From Bacilli bacterium (GTDB lineage Bacteria; Bacillota; Bacilli; Paenibacillales; KCTC-25726), in NCBI GenBank assembly GCA_036381315.1, contig DASVDB010000082.1, forward strand, positions 1 to 32,463: a stretch of 32,463 nucleotides of DNA, written 5' to 3'. Below, one piece after another: positions 7,420 to 16,532 of this stretch; the first letter of the stretch is position 1; every line of letters begins with the position of its first letter. Below the pieces are notes generated by a model that searched no databases, was not told where the DNA came from, and was given only the letters and a program-made list of their open reading frames with translations. The translations under genes were made by a program, and so were the position numbers.

Positions 7420-10335
7420 ATGGCATTGAGAAGCAGGAAAACATCCGTTTCGCCGCTGCTGGTCATGGTGTTTGTGCTCGTCTGCCTTTTCGGGGGCACT
7501 GTCCCCGGAGTGGTGAATAAGGTACGCGCGGAAGGGACAGGATCGGTCGACAAAGTGTACACGGACAAAGCGCGCTACAATCCCGGCAACAACGTGACCA
7601 TCACCGCGCAGTTAACCAACCGTTCCGGGTCGAACTGGAGCGGCAACGCGGCGCTAACGATCTCCCACCTTGATACTCACATCTATACAACCACTAAAGC
7701 GGTCAGCGTGCCGGCTGGCCAAACGGTAAAAATCACGTTTGAGTGGACGGCGCCTCCCATCGATTTTCAAGGTTATTTCGTTAAGGTCGACTGCGGCACG
7801 TTCGGCTACGGCACCACGGCTATCGACGTTTCCTCCGACTTCGCCAAGTATCCACGCTACGGGTACCTTTCCGTTTTTTCGAGGACCGAAACGTCCGAGC
7901 AGAGCGCGGCCAAAGTCAATCAACTGGCGCAGGATTACCATCTTAATGCCCTGCAGTACTATGACTGGATGTGGCGGCACGACACGCTGTTTCAACGCAC
8001 CGGAGGCACTGTAAATGCCACATGGCAGGATCTGTTCAACAGGACGATCTCCTGGCAGACGATCCAAAACCTCATCTCCGCCACGCATAATCAGAACATG
8101 GTTGCCATGGCATACGCGATGGTCTATGCGGCTCGGGAAAATTACAGCAACTTCGGGATCAGTCCGACTTGGGGCTTGTACCAGGACGCTTCCCATGCGA
8201 GCCAGCTCAACGTGGATTTTGGCAACGGGTCGACGTACCTTTGGATGTTTGATCCGGCAAACGTAAGCTGGCAGTTCTACATCCAGCAGCAATATATAGA
8301 CGCCGTCAATACGGCCGGGTTCGACGGGATCCACGTCGATCAAATGGGCGAACGGGACAACGTGTACACGTTTGGCGGCAGTCCAGTCGATTTGTCCACG
8401 CGGTTCTCACCATTCCTGAACGCGGCCAAGACGACGTTGACGAACAACAACCCCGCGAAAAACCGGCTTACCTTCAACATCGTGGACGGAACCGTGAACG
8501 GCTGGGCTGCGAACGATGTCAGCACGAACGCCAATACGGACTTTAATTACAGCGAAATCTGGTACAAATCGAACAGCTACCTTCAACTCAAAAATTATAT
8601 CGACAGCCTCCGCGCAAACAGCGGCAACAAGGCGGTCGTACTAGCCGCCTACATGGACTATGGCGAGAACATCGGTCCGCGATACGAGGCGGAAAGCGCA
8701 TCCCGAACGAACGTCGGCGTCAACACAAACCACCCTGGCTATTCAGGCACCGGCTTCGTCGACCAATTCGATTCCGTGGGCGACGCCGTCACTTTTTCGA
8801 TCACCGCGCCGGAACAAGGGCATTATTCGCTTGTGTTCGCCTACGGAAACAACACCGGCAACATGGCTACGCGCAATATTTACGTCGACGGCAGCTTGGT
8901 TCAATCGATCGGATTTTACAATCAGCCCGACTGGAACACGTGGGCTCACGACGCGTGGCTCCAGGTGAGCCTGACCGCCGGCGCGCATACAGTCAAGGTG
9001 GCCTACGACAGCGGCAACATTGGGGCGATCAACCTGGACAGCTTGACGCTCGGCACGTTTGAAGACGCGTCGGTCCGGCTCGCCGACGCTGTGATGGCGG
9101 CCAGTGGCGCAACGCACATCGAGCTAGGCGACGACAATCAGATGCTGGCCCACGAATATTATCCGAACCGTAGCAAGAGTATGCGCAGTTCGCTAATCAA
9201 TGCGATGAAAAATCATTACACTTTCATTACCGCCTATGAGAACCTGTTGTTTGACGGCGATGTACTGAATAGCGACTCCGGCAACCAGTTCGCGCAAATC
9301 GCCGGCGAGACGGTGAGCGGGGACGGAACGGGCAATACGATCTGGACGATCGACAAGCGGACGCCCGACTACGACATCATCCATCTGATCAATCTGAAGG
9401 GCAACGACGACCAGTGGCGCAACAGCGCAGTCCAGCCACCGACGCTCAGCAATCTCGCCACCAAAATTTACATCGGCTCGAATGAGTCGGTCAGCCGCGT
9501 CTACGTAGCTTCTCCAGACATCGGAGGCGGGCAGACGAACGAATTATCTTTTACCACCGGATCGGATAGCAATGGCAACTATGTGTCGTTCACCGTCCCC
9601 TTGCTTCAGTACTGGGACATGATTTATATGAAACGGACGTTTACCGCTCCGGCCAACAACCAATATGAAGCGGAAGCGGCCATCAGGACGGGCGTTACGG
9701 TGAACACGAATCATGAGGGCTATTCGGGTACCGGCTTCGTGGACGGCTTCGCAAACAGCGGTAAAGGCGTTTCGTTCGTTGTGCAGGCGGCGATGGACGA
9801 TGATTATTCGCTTCGCTTCCGTTACGCCAACGGCGGATCGATGGCGACGCGTGACGTATTCCTAGACGGCGTTTACGCCGGAACAGTCCAATTTCCGGCG
9901 ACCGCGAACTGGGATACCTGGAACGACGGAGAGCTGACCGTTCACATGAAACCGGGCCTTCACACGATCGTCATATGGGATAACGCTTCTAACACCGGGG
10001 CGATCAATCTGGACAGGTTGAACGTCGACAAGACATACATTTGGCAGTTTGACCGCAAGATTACGTCCGTCCCCGCGGGATACCGCATTACGGTTCGAAA
10101 CGGTGAATTCGGCTGGATACATTGGGGCGTCAACAATTGGCAGAACGTGACGGACACGCCGATGTACAGTAACGGTTCTTCTGACGTCAATCACCGGTAT
10201 GAAACTTCCATCGGTCCGTTTACGACGGGCACAACAGTCAATTTCACGTATTTGTGGGACGACAACGGCAACGGCATCATGGAAACGGGCACGGACCGAT
10301 GGGAAGGCACGGATTTCTCTATCAGCGTAAATTAA
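7420..10335 (+). CDS. Secreted GH66 cycloisomaltooligosaccharide glucanotransferase-like enzyme with two CBM35 modules
   Basis: A 971-aa secreted enzyme acting on dextran. Modules in order: signal peptide (1-~37, ending VRA-EG), Ig-like beta domain (~40-125), first part of the GH66 barrel (~135-420), an inserted CBM35 (~420-548), rest of the barrel and beta domain (~548-740), a second CBM35 (~748-869) and a C-terminal ~100-residue beta domain I cannot name. The likely nucleophile is D307 in GFDGIHVDQMG and the acid/base E379 in NYSEIW; the 72-residue spacing fits GH66. A CBM35 inserted in the barrel marks cycloisomaltooligosaccharide glucanotransferases rather than plain dextranases, so formation of cyclic alpha-1,6-glucans is favoured but unproven. 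The start ATG follows AAGGGG. The next gene is 22 nt downstream in the same operon. Confidence 0.9.
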   Translation: MALRSRKTSVSPLLVMVFVLVCLFGGTVPGVVNKVRAEGTGSVDKVYTDKARYNPGNNVTITAQLTNRSGSNWSGNAALTISHLDTHIYTTTKAVSVPAGQTVKITFEWTAPPIDFQGYFVKVDCGTFGYGTTAIDVSSDFAKYPRYGYLSVFSRTETSEQSAAKVNQLAQDYHLNALQYYDWMWRHDTLFQRTGGTVNATWQDLFNRTISWQTIQNLISATHNQNMVAMAYAMVYAARENYSNFGISPTWGLYQDASHASQLNVDFGNGSTYLWMFDPANVSWQFYIQQQYIDAVNTAGFDGIHVDQMGERDNVYTFGGSPVDLSTRFSPFLNAAKTTLTNNNPAKNRLTFNIVDGTVNGWAANDVSTNANTDFNYSEIWYKSNSYLQLKNYIDSLRANSGNKAVVLAAYMDYGENIGPRYEAESASRTNVGVNTNHPGYSGTGFVDQFDSVGDAVTFSITAPEQGHYSLVFAYGNNTGNMATRNIYVDGSLVQSIGFYNQPDWNTWAHDAWLQVSLTAGAHTVKVAYDSGNIGAINLDSLTLGTFEDASVRLADAVMAASGATHIELGDDNQMLAHEYYPNRSKSMRSSLINAMKNHYTFITAYENLLFDGDVLNSDSGNQFAQIAGETVSGDGTGNTIWTIDKRTPDYDIIHLINLKGNDDQWRNSAVQPPTLSNLATKIYIGSNESVSRVYVASPDIGGGQTNELSFTTGSDSNGNYVSFTVPLLQYWDMIYMKRTFTAPANNQYEAEAAIRTGVTVNTNHEGYSGTGFVDGFANSGKGVSFVVQAAMDDDYSLRFRYANGGSMATRDVFLDGVYAGTVQFPATANWDTWNDGELTVHMKPGLHTIVIWDNASNTGAINLDRLNVDKTYIWQFDRKITSVPAGYRITVRNGEFGWIHWGVNNWQNVTDTPMYSNGSSDVNHRYETSIGPFTTGTTVNFTYLWDDNGNGIMETGTDRWEGTDFSISVN

Positions 10336-10357
10336 CGCCCAAAAGGAGGGACAGGCC

Positions 10358-13117
10358 TTGAAAAAACGGAAATGGTGGAAACGCGGAGGATGTGCGACCT
10401 TCGCGATGCTGCTGATTTTGTCGTCCACTCGGCTGGCCGCCCCGGCCTATGCGGGATCGTCGACTTTGCCGACGACCCAGTCGGTCACCAGCCTGTATAT
10501 GTCTAACTGGTCAGATCAGATGAACGTCTGGATGGCCAGCAAGCTGGCGCAAACGGACACCGGTACGTACGGGCCGAGAATCGCGGAGATGCGAATCAGC
10601 AAAGATTTCAACACGAACCAGATCAAGGACTATTCCGGCTTTTTCCGCGACGAGACGCATACAGTCAAATACGACCAGATCCACAACTTCAACTCGCAAG
10701 CGTATTATGACGACGGAGGCGTTTTGCGCACCCAGTATCTGGATTACAGCGGCTCGAACATGCCGGTGACCGTGACCAAAGATTACGCCATGGTGCCAAA
10801 TCGGGGGATTACTGTAGCCACCTACACTTTCACGAATAACAGTACAAGCCCGATCAACTACAATCTGCTGGAACAAATCCACGTCAACAATAAGACTCTC
10901 GGCAGCACGAACAAACTCATCAGCGGTTATTATGATAGCGTGCGTAACACGCTGTTCGTCGACATGAGCAACTCTGGACAATATTACGTGGCGCTTACTG
11001 CGCTGCAGCCTATGACCGGCTATCAGGTGGCTAACGATGCGGTGTCCGATACGAGCCAAAACAACTGTGCTGCTTGGTACACCTTCGACCAAAACGGCAC
11101 GGTGAAAAACAACGCCAGCGAAACCGCCCCAGACATCAGCATCGCTTTCCAAAAATCGTTTACGATTCCGGCTAACGACTCGGTGACGCTGTCCTTTGTC
11201 GCGACGGTTCGCGATACGCTCGCCCACGCGCAGAGCGCTGTCGACACGGCGCGAGGGCAAACGGCGTCATACTGGTTCGCGCAAACCCAGAACGCATACG
11301 CCAACTGGCTTGCCAGCGGAAAGTCCGTCAGTTTCGCCGACGACGGCATCAACAAGGCGTACAAACGGGCGCTTATCACGATCAAAAATGCGATCCAACC
11401 GGTATCGGGCGCCATCCCTGCGACAACGAACCCGTTCGCTTATGGTTACAAAGTGTGGATCCGGGACAGCGCCGTCACGGCGATGATTCTTGATCAGGCC
11501 GGGTTCCACAGCGAAGCAGAAAAATATTTTTATTGGCTGAAAGACAGGCAATCAACCGACGGCAGCTTCAAAACGACGTTCAACTTGTGGGACAGCAGCT
11601 ATGTGCCGTTCGTCGAGCCGGAAAACGATGCGGTCGGCATTTATTTGATCGCCGCGTATCTCCATTACAAGCTGACAGGAAGTTCGACGTTCCTGAACGA
11701 CTTCTGGACGAGCTACAAAAAGGCAGCCGATTTCATCTATAACTACATCGGCACGGATCCCTACGGCTTCGGCCCTGCCGACGCCAGCATCTGGGAGGAG
11801 CAGGTTGAGTACAACATCTTCACGCAATCCTTGTACGCAACCGGGCTGGATGCCGCGCAATACATGGCGCGCGCCAAAGGCTTGCCCGCGTTGGCGGACA
11901 ACTACAACGGCGTCGCCAGCCAAATTCGTACCAGCATCAACCGCAACGACACCTGGAACCCGAAAGGGAACTGGAACGCGGCAAGCGGCTACTTCAATCG
12001 GGCCGTAACGACAAGCGGCGGGGCGAACGCGCTCATCGACGCTTCGTCTATGGCGGCTGTCGTGTACGGTACCATCGATGCCGCTTCTTCCCGGGCCGCC
12101 AGCCAGGCTGCCGTCATTATCAGCCATCTGCAGCACGACGGCTACGGCATTGCGCGTTATTCCGGCGATATATTCTATTACACATCGCCTTATAGCCCGG
12201 CCGGCAACGAAGCGCTGAGCGACGAACCTTCGTGGCCGCAGATGACTGCATACTTGGCGCTGTATTCCATTTACAGAGGGGACTTAACGAATGCATTGAA
12301 CGAATTGACGTGGATGGTATCGCGAACGGGAGTCGGCTATATGATGCCGGGTGAGGCAGTTTCCCGCGTGACGCTCAAGCCGCTGCCCAGCACGATGGTA
12401 GAACCGGTGACGGCCGCGTGGTTCGTTTTGACTGCGCTTGCCTATGAGGGACAAGCGGACATTCGTGTCATTTCTCCTCAGGCCAATGTTGGCGCATACA
12501 AGACGATTTCCGTCACGACGAACGTTGCTTCGGATCTGCCGCAATATAGTGACGTTCCGTATTACGTCAGCAATAAAGCGAGCGTGTCCGGCTCGGGCGA
12601 CACGGACATCCTGCAGGTGCATGTCAGCAACGATGCGAACAACCTGTATATCCGAATCAAAAATAAAAGCGGCAGCTTACCCGCATTCAACGAGACTCCC
12701 AGATTCGGCATGCTCGTGTACGCTGAAGATTTTAAACATGGGGCGGCAGCTTCTTCCGACACCGCAATGTACGGGTCGACGCTTGACCATGCGGCGCAAT
12801 ATATGGTCGGCCGATGGAGCGACAGCAACAACTATGCGATGTTCAAGTTTGTCGGCGGCGCATGGACGTTCGATCATTTTATCACCGGTGTCATCGCGCC
12901 ACAGTGGGATCCCGCCTCGGGAAACATCGAGATGGTCATTCCGCTATCTGAGTTGTCCAGCACCGGTTTCGTCACCGACGGCGACTATAGCAACCTGAAT
13001 GTGGTGCTCGTGCGGCAAAACCCGGCGACGCTGGCTTGGTCGGAGGATGACATGCAGGCGCTGCATGTTCGCAAAATGGCAAGCGGAGAAATGTGGTTCT
13101 ACGGCAACGTGCAATAA
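10358..13117 (+). CDS. Secreted GH15 glucodextranase/glucoamylase-like enzyme
   Basis: A 919-aa secreted glycosidase that should release glucose from non-reducing ends of alpha-1,6-glucans. It has a signal peptide (cleavage likely AYA-GS near residue 33), an N-terminal beta-sandwich (~35-290), an (alpha/alpha)6 GH15 barrel (~310-695) and a C-terminal beta domain (~705-919) resembling the DOMON-like domain of glucodextranases. The general acid is expected at E480 in the WEEQ motif and the general base at E666 in MMPGEAVSR; the WIRDSA substrate-site motif is present near residue 367. Start is TTG at 10358-10360, with AAGGAGGG 7 nt upstream. It follows the GH66 gene by 22 nt and ends at a strong terminator. 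Dextran specificity is inferred from the neighbours and the C-terminal domain; a general glucoamylase is the alternative. Confidence 0.88.
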   Translation: MKKRKWWKRGGCATFAMLLILSSTRLAAPAYAGSSTLPTTQSVTSLYMSNWSDQMNVWMASKLAQTDTGTYGPRIAEMRISKDFNTNQIKDYSGFFRDETHTVKYDQIHNFNSQAYYDDGGVLRTQYLDYSGSNMPVTVTKDYAMVPNRGITVATYTFTNNSTSPINYNLLEQIHVNNKTLGSTNKLISGYYDSVRNTLFVDMSNSGQYYVALTALQPMTGYQVANDAVSDTSQNNCAAWYTFDQNGTVKNNASETAPDISIAFQKSFTIPANDSVTLSFVATVRDTLAHAQSAVDTARGQTASYWFAQTQNAYANWLASGKSVSFADDGINKAYKRALITIKNAIQPVSGAIPATTNPFAYGYKVWIRDSAVTAMILDQAGFHSEAEKYFYWLKDRQSTDGSFKTTFNLWDSSYVPFVEPENDAVGIYLIAAYLHYKLTGSSTFLNDFWTSYKKAADFIYNYIGTDPYGFGPADASIWEEQVEYNIFTQSLYATGLDAAQYMARAKGLPALADNYNGVASQIRTSINRNDTWNPKGNWNAASGYFNRAVTTSGGANALIDASSMAAVVYGTIDAASSRAASQAAVIISHLQHDGYGIARYSGDIFYYTSPYSPAGNEALSDEPSWPQMTAYLALYSIYRGDLTNALNELTWMVSRTGVGYMMPGEAVSRVTLKPLPSTMVEPVTAAWFVLTALAYEGQADIRVISPQANVGAYKTISVTTNVASDLPQYSDVPYYVSNKASVSGSGDTDILQVHVSNDANNLYIRIKNKSGSLPAFNETPRFGMLVYAEDFKHGAAASSDTAMYGSTLDHAAQYMVGRWSDSNNYAMFKFVGGAWTFDHFITGVIAPQWDPASGNIEMVIPLSELSSTGFVTDGDYSNLNVVLVRQNPATLAWSEDDMQALHVRKMASGEMWFYGNVQ

Positions 13118-13127
13118 AGAGGGCTCA

Positions 13128-13157
13128 TGGGACGGCTTTGTAGCCGTCCCATTTTTT
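13128..13157 (+). terminator. Rho-independent terminator of the GH66-GH15 operon
   Basis: TGGGACGGCT (13128-13137) pairs perfectly with AGCCGTCCCA (13142-13151) around TTGT, followed by TTTTTT. It starts 10 nt after the GH15 stop codon and separates the secreted enzymes from the transport operon. The gap to 13349 holds no gene; a CATAAT at 13305-13310 is the only -10-like element seen before the next operon and lacks a clear -35. Confidence 0.93.
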
Positions 13158-13349
13158 CTGCGCCGCCGGGGATGTCGCTTTTTTTCCGGGAAACCGGATG
13201 ATCGCGGACCGCTTCTTTTTCATCTTTCGCCAAGAACGGGCAAATGCCGAATTTCGTGCACCAAAACGGAAAAGAGAGAAATGTCGCCGGCGGTTTCCGG
13301 ACCTCATAATAAAAGTGCAACCAATTTCGTTAAATGAGGGGGAAGTCCG

Positions 13350-14690
13350 GTGAAACTTGCATATGCGACAGCAAAAGGGTTCGTGGCAATTGTACTGGCC
13401 GCCATGTTATTGTCGGCATGCGGATCAAATTCGGATCAGGGAGCGGCTTCGGGCGGCGCGTCCCCGAGCGCGGCGCCGTCAGCGAGCCCGAGCGATTCGG
13501 CATCAGCCGAGCCGGTCACGGTCGAATTTTGGCACGCTTACGGCGAAGGGGAAGAGAAGGTACTGCTCGAGCAGGTCATTCCGAAGTTTGAGGCGTCGAA
13601 CCCGGGCATCAAAATCCATGCGACGCGCATGCCGACCGAAAATCTGGATCAGCAAGTGCTCACGGCTGTAGCGGGCGGGACACCGCCCGACATCATGCGG
13701 ATGGACAACACCTGGGTGCCCAATATGGCGAAGCAGGGGGCGCTGCAGGAAATAGACGGGTTCCCGAACGCGCAGGACATTTTGAACCAATCTTTTAAAG
13801 GTACCGCCGATACGAACCTGTACAACGGCCATTACTACGGGGTGCCGCTGGATACGAACACGCGCGTGGCGATTTACAATCAGGAACTGCTGCAAAAGGC
13901 CGGAGGTTCGGAGCCTCCGAAAACGATGGACGATCTGGCCAATCTCGCCCGTAGCATCAAATCGAAAGGCAAATATTACGGCATCACGATCGGCGGCACG
14001 AACGTTTGGGATTTCTCAGCCTTTTTCTGGACACTCGGCGGTCAATATACCGATCCAACGTACACGAAAGCGACCGGCTATCTGAACTCAGACGCCAGCG
14101 TCAAAGCGCTGGAGACGATTTACGGATGGTATAAGGAAGGACTACTCGCACCTCCGATCCTGGGCGGACAGCCGGGAACATGGGAAGGCTTGCGCGGCGA
14201 CCAGGGTAAGCCGGCATCTTACATGATGATTACGGACGGTCCGTGGTTCTTCTCGCTGATCGGCGACCAGGACACCAAAGGCAAAATGCTTCCCGCCCTG
14301 ATCCCGGCGGGGCCCGACGGGCAAAGCCACTCCGTCGTCGGCGGCGAAGACCTGGTCATCTTCAACGGAGCGAAACATGCGCAGGAAGCCTGGAAGTTTG
14401 CGCAGTTCATGACCTCGACGGAAATCCAGTTGCTGATGGTCAAACAAACCGGCCAAATTCCGACGAACACCGAGGCGGCGCAGTCGCCGGAACTCAAGGA
14501 CATTTGGTATTTGCAGCCGTACATCGATCAGCTCAAGACCGCATATACGCGAACGCCCAGTCCAAACGCGAACAAAATCAACGATGCAATCGCCGCCGCC
14601 TTCGAGTCGGTATTCCGCAACAAAGCGACACCGAAGGACGCGCTGGACAAAGCGGCCCAGCAGGTGGACAGCTTCCTGAACGAAAAATAA
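13350..14690 (+). CDS. ABC transporter sugar-binding lipoprotein
   Basis: A 446-aa family 1 extracellular solute-binding protein, the receptor of the sugar importer encoded by the next two genes. The signal peptide ends in the lipobox LLSAC, so the mature protein would be lipid-anchored at C24. A low-complexity Ser/Ala/Pro/Gly linker follows (residues ~30-50), then the two-lobed binding fold beginning VTVEFWHAYGEGEEK. Motifs IMRMDNTWVPNMAKQGAL and YYGVPLDTN are typical of maltose/multiple-sugar binders. Start is GTG at 13350-13352, with AGGGGG 7 nt upstream. It heads an operon with two permeases and a cytoplasmic GH66, so its ligand is probably isomaltooligosaccharides or their cyclic forms (inference). 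It is clearly paralogous to the binding protein at 21841-23133. Confidence 0.92.
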   Translation: MKLAYATAKGFVAIVLAAMLLSACGSNSDQGAASGGASPSAAPSASPSDSASAEPVTVEFWHAYGEGEEKVLLEQVIPKFEASNPGIKIHATRMPTENLDQQVLTAVAGGTPPDIMRMDNTWVPNMAKQGALQEIDGFPNAQDILNQSFKGTADTNLYNGHYYGVPLDTNTRVAIYNQELLQKAGGSEPPKTMDDLANLARSIKSKGKYYGITIGGTNVWDFSAFFWTLGGQYTDPTYTKATGYLNSDASVKALETIYGWYKEGLLAPPILGGQPGTWEGLRGDQGKPASYMMITDGPWFFSLIGDQDTKGKMLPALIPAGPDGQSHSVVGGEDLVIFNGAKHAQEAWKFAQFMTSTEIQLLMVKQTGQIPTNTEAAQSPELKDIWYLQPYIDQLKTAYTRTPSPNANKINDAIAAAFESVFRNKATPKDALDKAAQQVDSFLNEK

Positions 14691-14707
14691 ACGCCGGAAG
14701 GGCATGG

Positions 14708-14736
14708 CGGCAGTCGGACGATTGGGCCGGCTGCCG
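14708..14736 (+). other. Intercistronic stem-loop between binding-protein and permease genes
   Basis: CGGCAGTCGG (14708-14717) pairs with CCGGCTGCCG (14727-14736) with one G-U pair; the loop is 9 nt. It is followed by TTCCTTTCC, not a T run, so it is more likely a transcript-stabilising or partial-termination element than a full stop. Such hairpins often keep binding-protein mRNA more abundant than permease mRNA. Confidence 0.5.
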
Positions 14737-14771
14737 TTCCTTTCCGCGTACCGAAAAGGATCGAATGTCAC

Positions 14772-15668
14772 ATGCCAAAAGCGCTGAAGCAGTATGTCCA
14801 GGTGGCTCCCTTTCTGCTCGTCGGATTGGTGCTGACACTTGCTTTCGTCCTGTATCCGATGGTGAAGGGGATGTACATCAGTTTCTTTCACTATAATGTC
14901 ATCAAGCCGGACACGAGCACGTCCGTCGGATTCGCCAACTACGCCCACGTGTTCCGGGACCCGAAAAACGGCATCGCGCTGCGCAACTCCCTGCTCATGG
15001 TGCTGGTGACCGTACCGGGGCAATGGCTATGCGGCATGTTGCTTGCTCTGCTGATCAACTTGCGGACGGTGCGCGTCAAGGTGTTCTGGCGGCTTATCTA
15101 CTACGTGCCAGTCATCAGCTCCTGGATCGTCGTGTCGTATTTATTCCAGTTTTTATTTGCCGACGGGAACGAAGGCCTGGTCAACTATTTTCTCGTTGAC
15201 GTTCTGCATGTGCTGCGGGAGCCGATCGGCTGGCTGCAACATACATGGTCCGCCAATTTGGTCGTGTGGATCGTCAGCATCTGGAAAGGCGCAGGCTGGG
15301 TCATGGTGCTTTATCTGGCGGCGCTGCAGTCAATTCCGGCCGCTCTTTACGAGGCCGCGGAAATCGACGGCGCGAAAGGCATAAGGGCGTTCCTGTCCAT
15401 CACCTTGCCGCTCATGCGTCCCGTCACCGCCTACGTCATCATCAATCTGATCAACGGTGCGGTACAGGCGTTTATCCAGGTATACGCGATTACGCAGGGC
15501 GGTCCGCTGGACACCACGCAACTGCTCAACACTTACCTGTACAAACAGGCGTTTCAGTATTTCGATTTTGGCTATGCCTCTGCCATCAGCGTTTGCCTCG
15601 GGGCACTGATTTTCGTCCTGACGTATGCGCAACAACGCACGATCGGCAGGGACCGGATCGAATATTAA
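14772..15668 (+). CDS. ABC sugar transporter permease, MalF/UgpA type
   Basis: This 298-aa protein has six predicted membrane helices and the cytoplasmic EAA loop (EAAEIDGAKGIRAFLSITLP, ~residues 196-215) that docks onto the ATPase. It forms the import channel with the permease encoded 12 nt downstream. Start ATG 14772 is preceded by AAAGGA at 11 nt. No ATP-binding subunit is encoded nearby. Firmicute importers of this CUT1 type usually share a general ATPase such as MsmX encoded elsewhere, which I infer here. Substrate is assigned from the operon (alpha-1,6-gluco-oligosaccharides), not from the permease sequence. Confidence 0.92.
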   Translation: MPKALKQYVQVAPFLLVGLVLTLAFVLYPMVKGMYISFFHYNVIKPDTSTSVGFANYAHVFRDPKNGIALRNSLLMVLVTVPGQWLCGMLLALLINLRTVRVKVFWRLIYYVPVISSWIVVSYLFQFLFADGNEGLVNYFLVDVLHVLREPIGWLQHTWSANLVVWIVSIWKGAGWVMVLYLAALQSIPAALYEAAEIDGAKGIRAFLSITLPLMRPVTAYVIINLINGAVQAFIQVYAITQGGPLDTTQLLNTYLYKQAFQYFDFGYASAISVCLGALIFVLTYAQQRTIGRDRIEY

Positions 15669-15680
15669 GGAGCTGACGCC

Positions 15681-16508
15681 ATGAAAATCGTCAAAACATG
15701 GATTGTTCATCTGTTGCTTTTTCTCGGTATTTTTCTCGTGATCGGACCGTTTGTGTACATGGTGCTGACGTCGCTGACGGTGGACAACTTCAGCCTGCCG
15801 AGCCCGCAGAAGCTGCTGCACGATACAAAGACGCTGCAAAACTTCGCGCAGGCCTGGGGCAAAAACCATTTTCAGCTCTATTTCCGCAACAGCTTATTTG
15901 TGACGGCGTGCACGATGCTGTTCTCGCTTACTTTGTCCGCGAGCATGGCGTACGCTTTTGCGCGCTTCGAATTCCCGGGAAAAGAACTGCTGTTCCGGCT
16001 GTTTCTGTTCACGCTGTTCGTGCCGGGGTTTCTCAACATCATTCCGCAGTTCACGATTCTGAAAAGCCTCCGGCTGGTAGACAACTACGCCGGGCTCATC
16101 TTGCTGTACGTCGGTTCGGGACTGGTTGGCAGCACCTTCTTTTTGCGCGGTTTTTTCGAACGGATTCCCCGGGAGTTGGAGGAATCGATCTTGATCGACG
16201 GCGGAAGCCGGTTCACCATTTTCCGCGTCATCTACATCCCGCTTTCGCTGCCGGCGATTGGCACGCTGGCGATCTTCTCGTTTCAGGGGACGTGGGATGA
16301 GTTCGTTGTGGCGTTAACGGTCATGAAATCGGAAATTCACCGCACCTTGCCGATCGCGCTGCAACTATTCCGGGGACAGTACGCCTCCTATTACGGATTG
16401 TTTTTCGCCGCGTCGATCATCGCGCTCATACCGACGATCATCGTGTTTTTCGTGTTCCAAAAGCAGTTCGTACAGGCGAACCTTTCGGACGGCAGCGTCA
16501 AAAGTTAG
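15681..16508 (+). CDS. ABC sugar transporter permease, MalG/UgpE type
   Basis: A 275-aa second permease subunit with six hydrophobic helices and a recognisable EAA loop (ELEESILIDGGSRFTIFRVI, ~residues 170-190), with the usual Gly of the motif inside DGGS. It pairs with the MalF-like permease immediately upstream. The start ATG has AAGGAG about 8 nt before it, overlapping the end of the upstream gene. The next gene, a cytoplasmic GH66, begins 24 nt downstream, so import and first intracellular cleavage are co-transcribed. Confidence 0.92.
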   Translation: MKIVKTWIVHLLLFLGIFLVIGPFVYMVLTSLTVDNFSLPSPQKLLHDTKTLQNFAQAWGKNHFQLYFRNSLFVTACTMLFSLTLSASMAYAFARFEFPGKELLFRLFLFTLFVPGFLNIIPQFTILKSLRLVDNYAGLILLYVGSGLVGSTFFLRGFFERIPRELEESILIDGGSRFTIFRVIYIPLSLPAIGTLAIFSFQGTWDEFVVALTVMKSEIHRTLPIALQLFRGQYASYYGLFFAASIIALIPTIIVFFVFQKQFVQANLSDGSVKS

Positions 16509-16532
16509 CATCGAGATACGGAGGGTTAGAGT

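Noticed and set aside
13158-13349. Possible catabolite-repression (cre) site before the transport operon
   Set aside because: No sequence close to the TGNAANCGNTNNCA pattern was found here or upstream of 7420.
14708-14736. Terminator between the binding-protein and permease genes
   Set aside because: The hairpin lacks a T run and the genes belong together, so it is listed as an intercistronic stem-loop instead.
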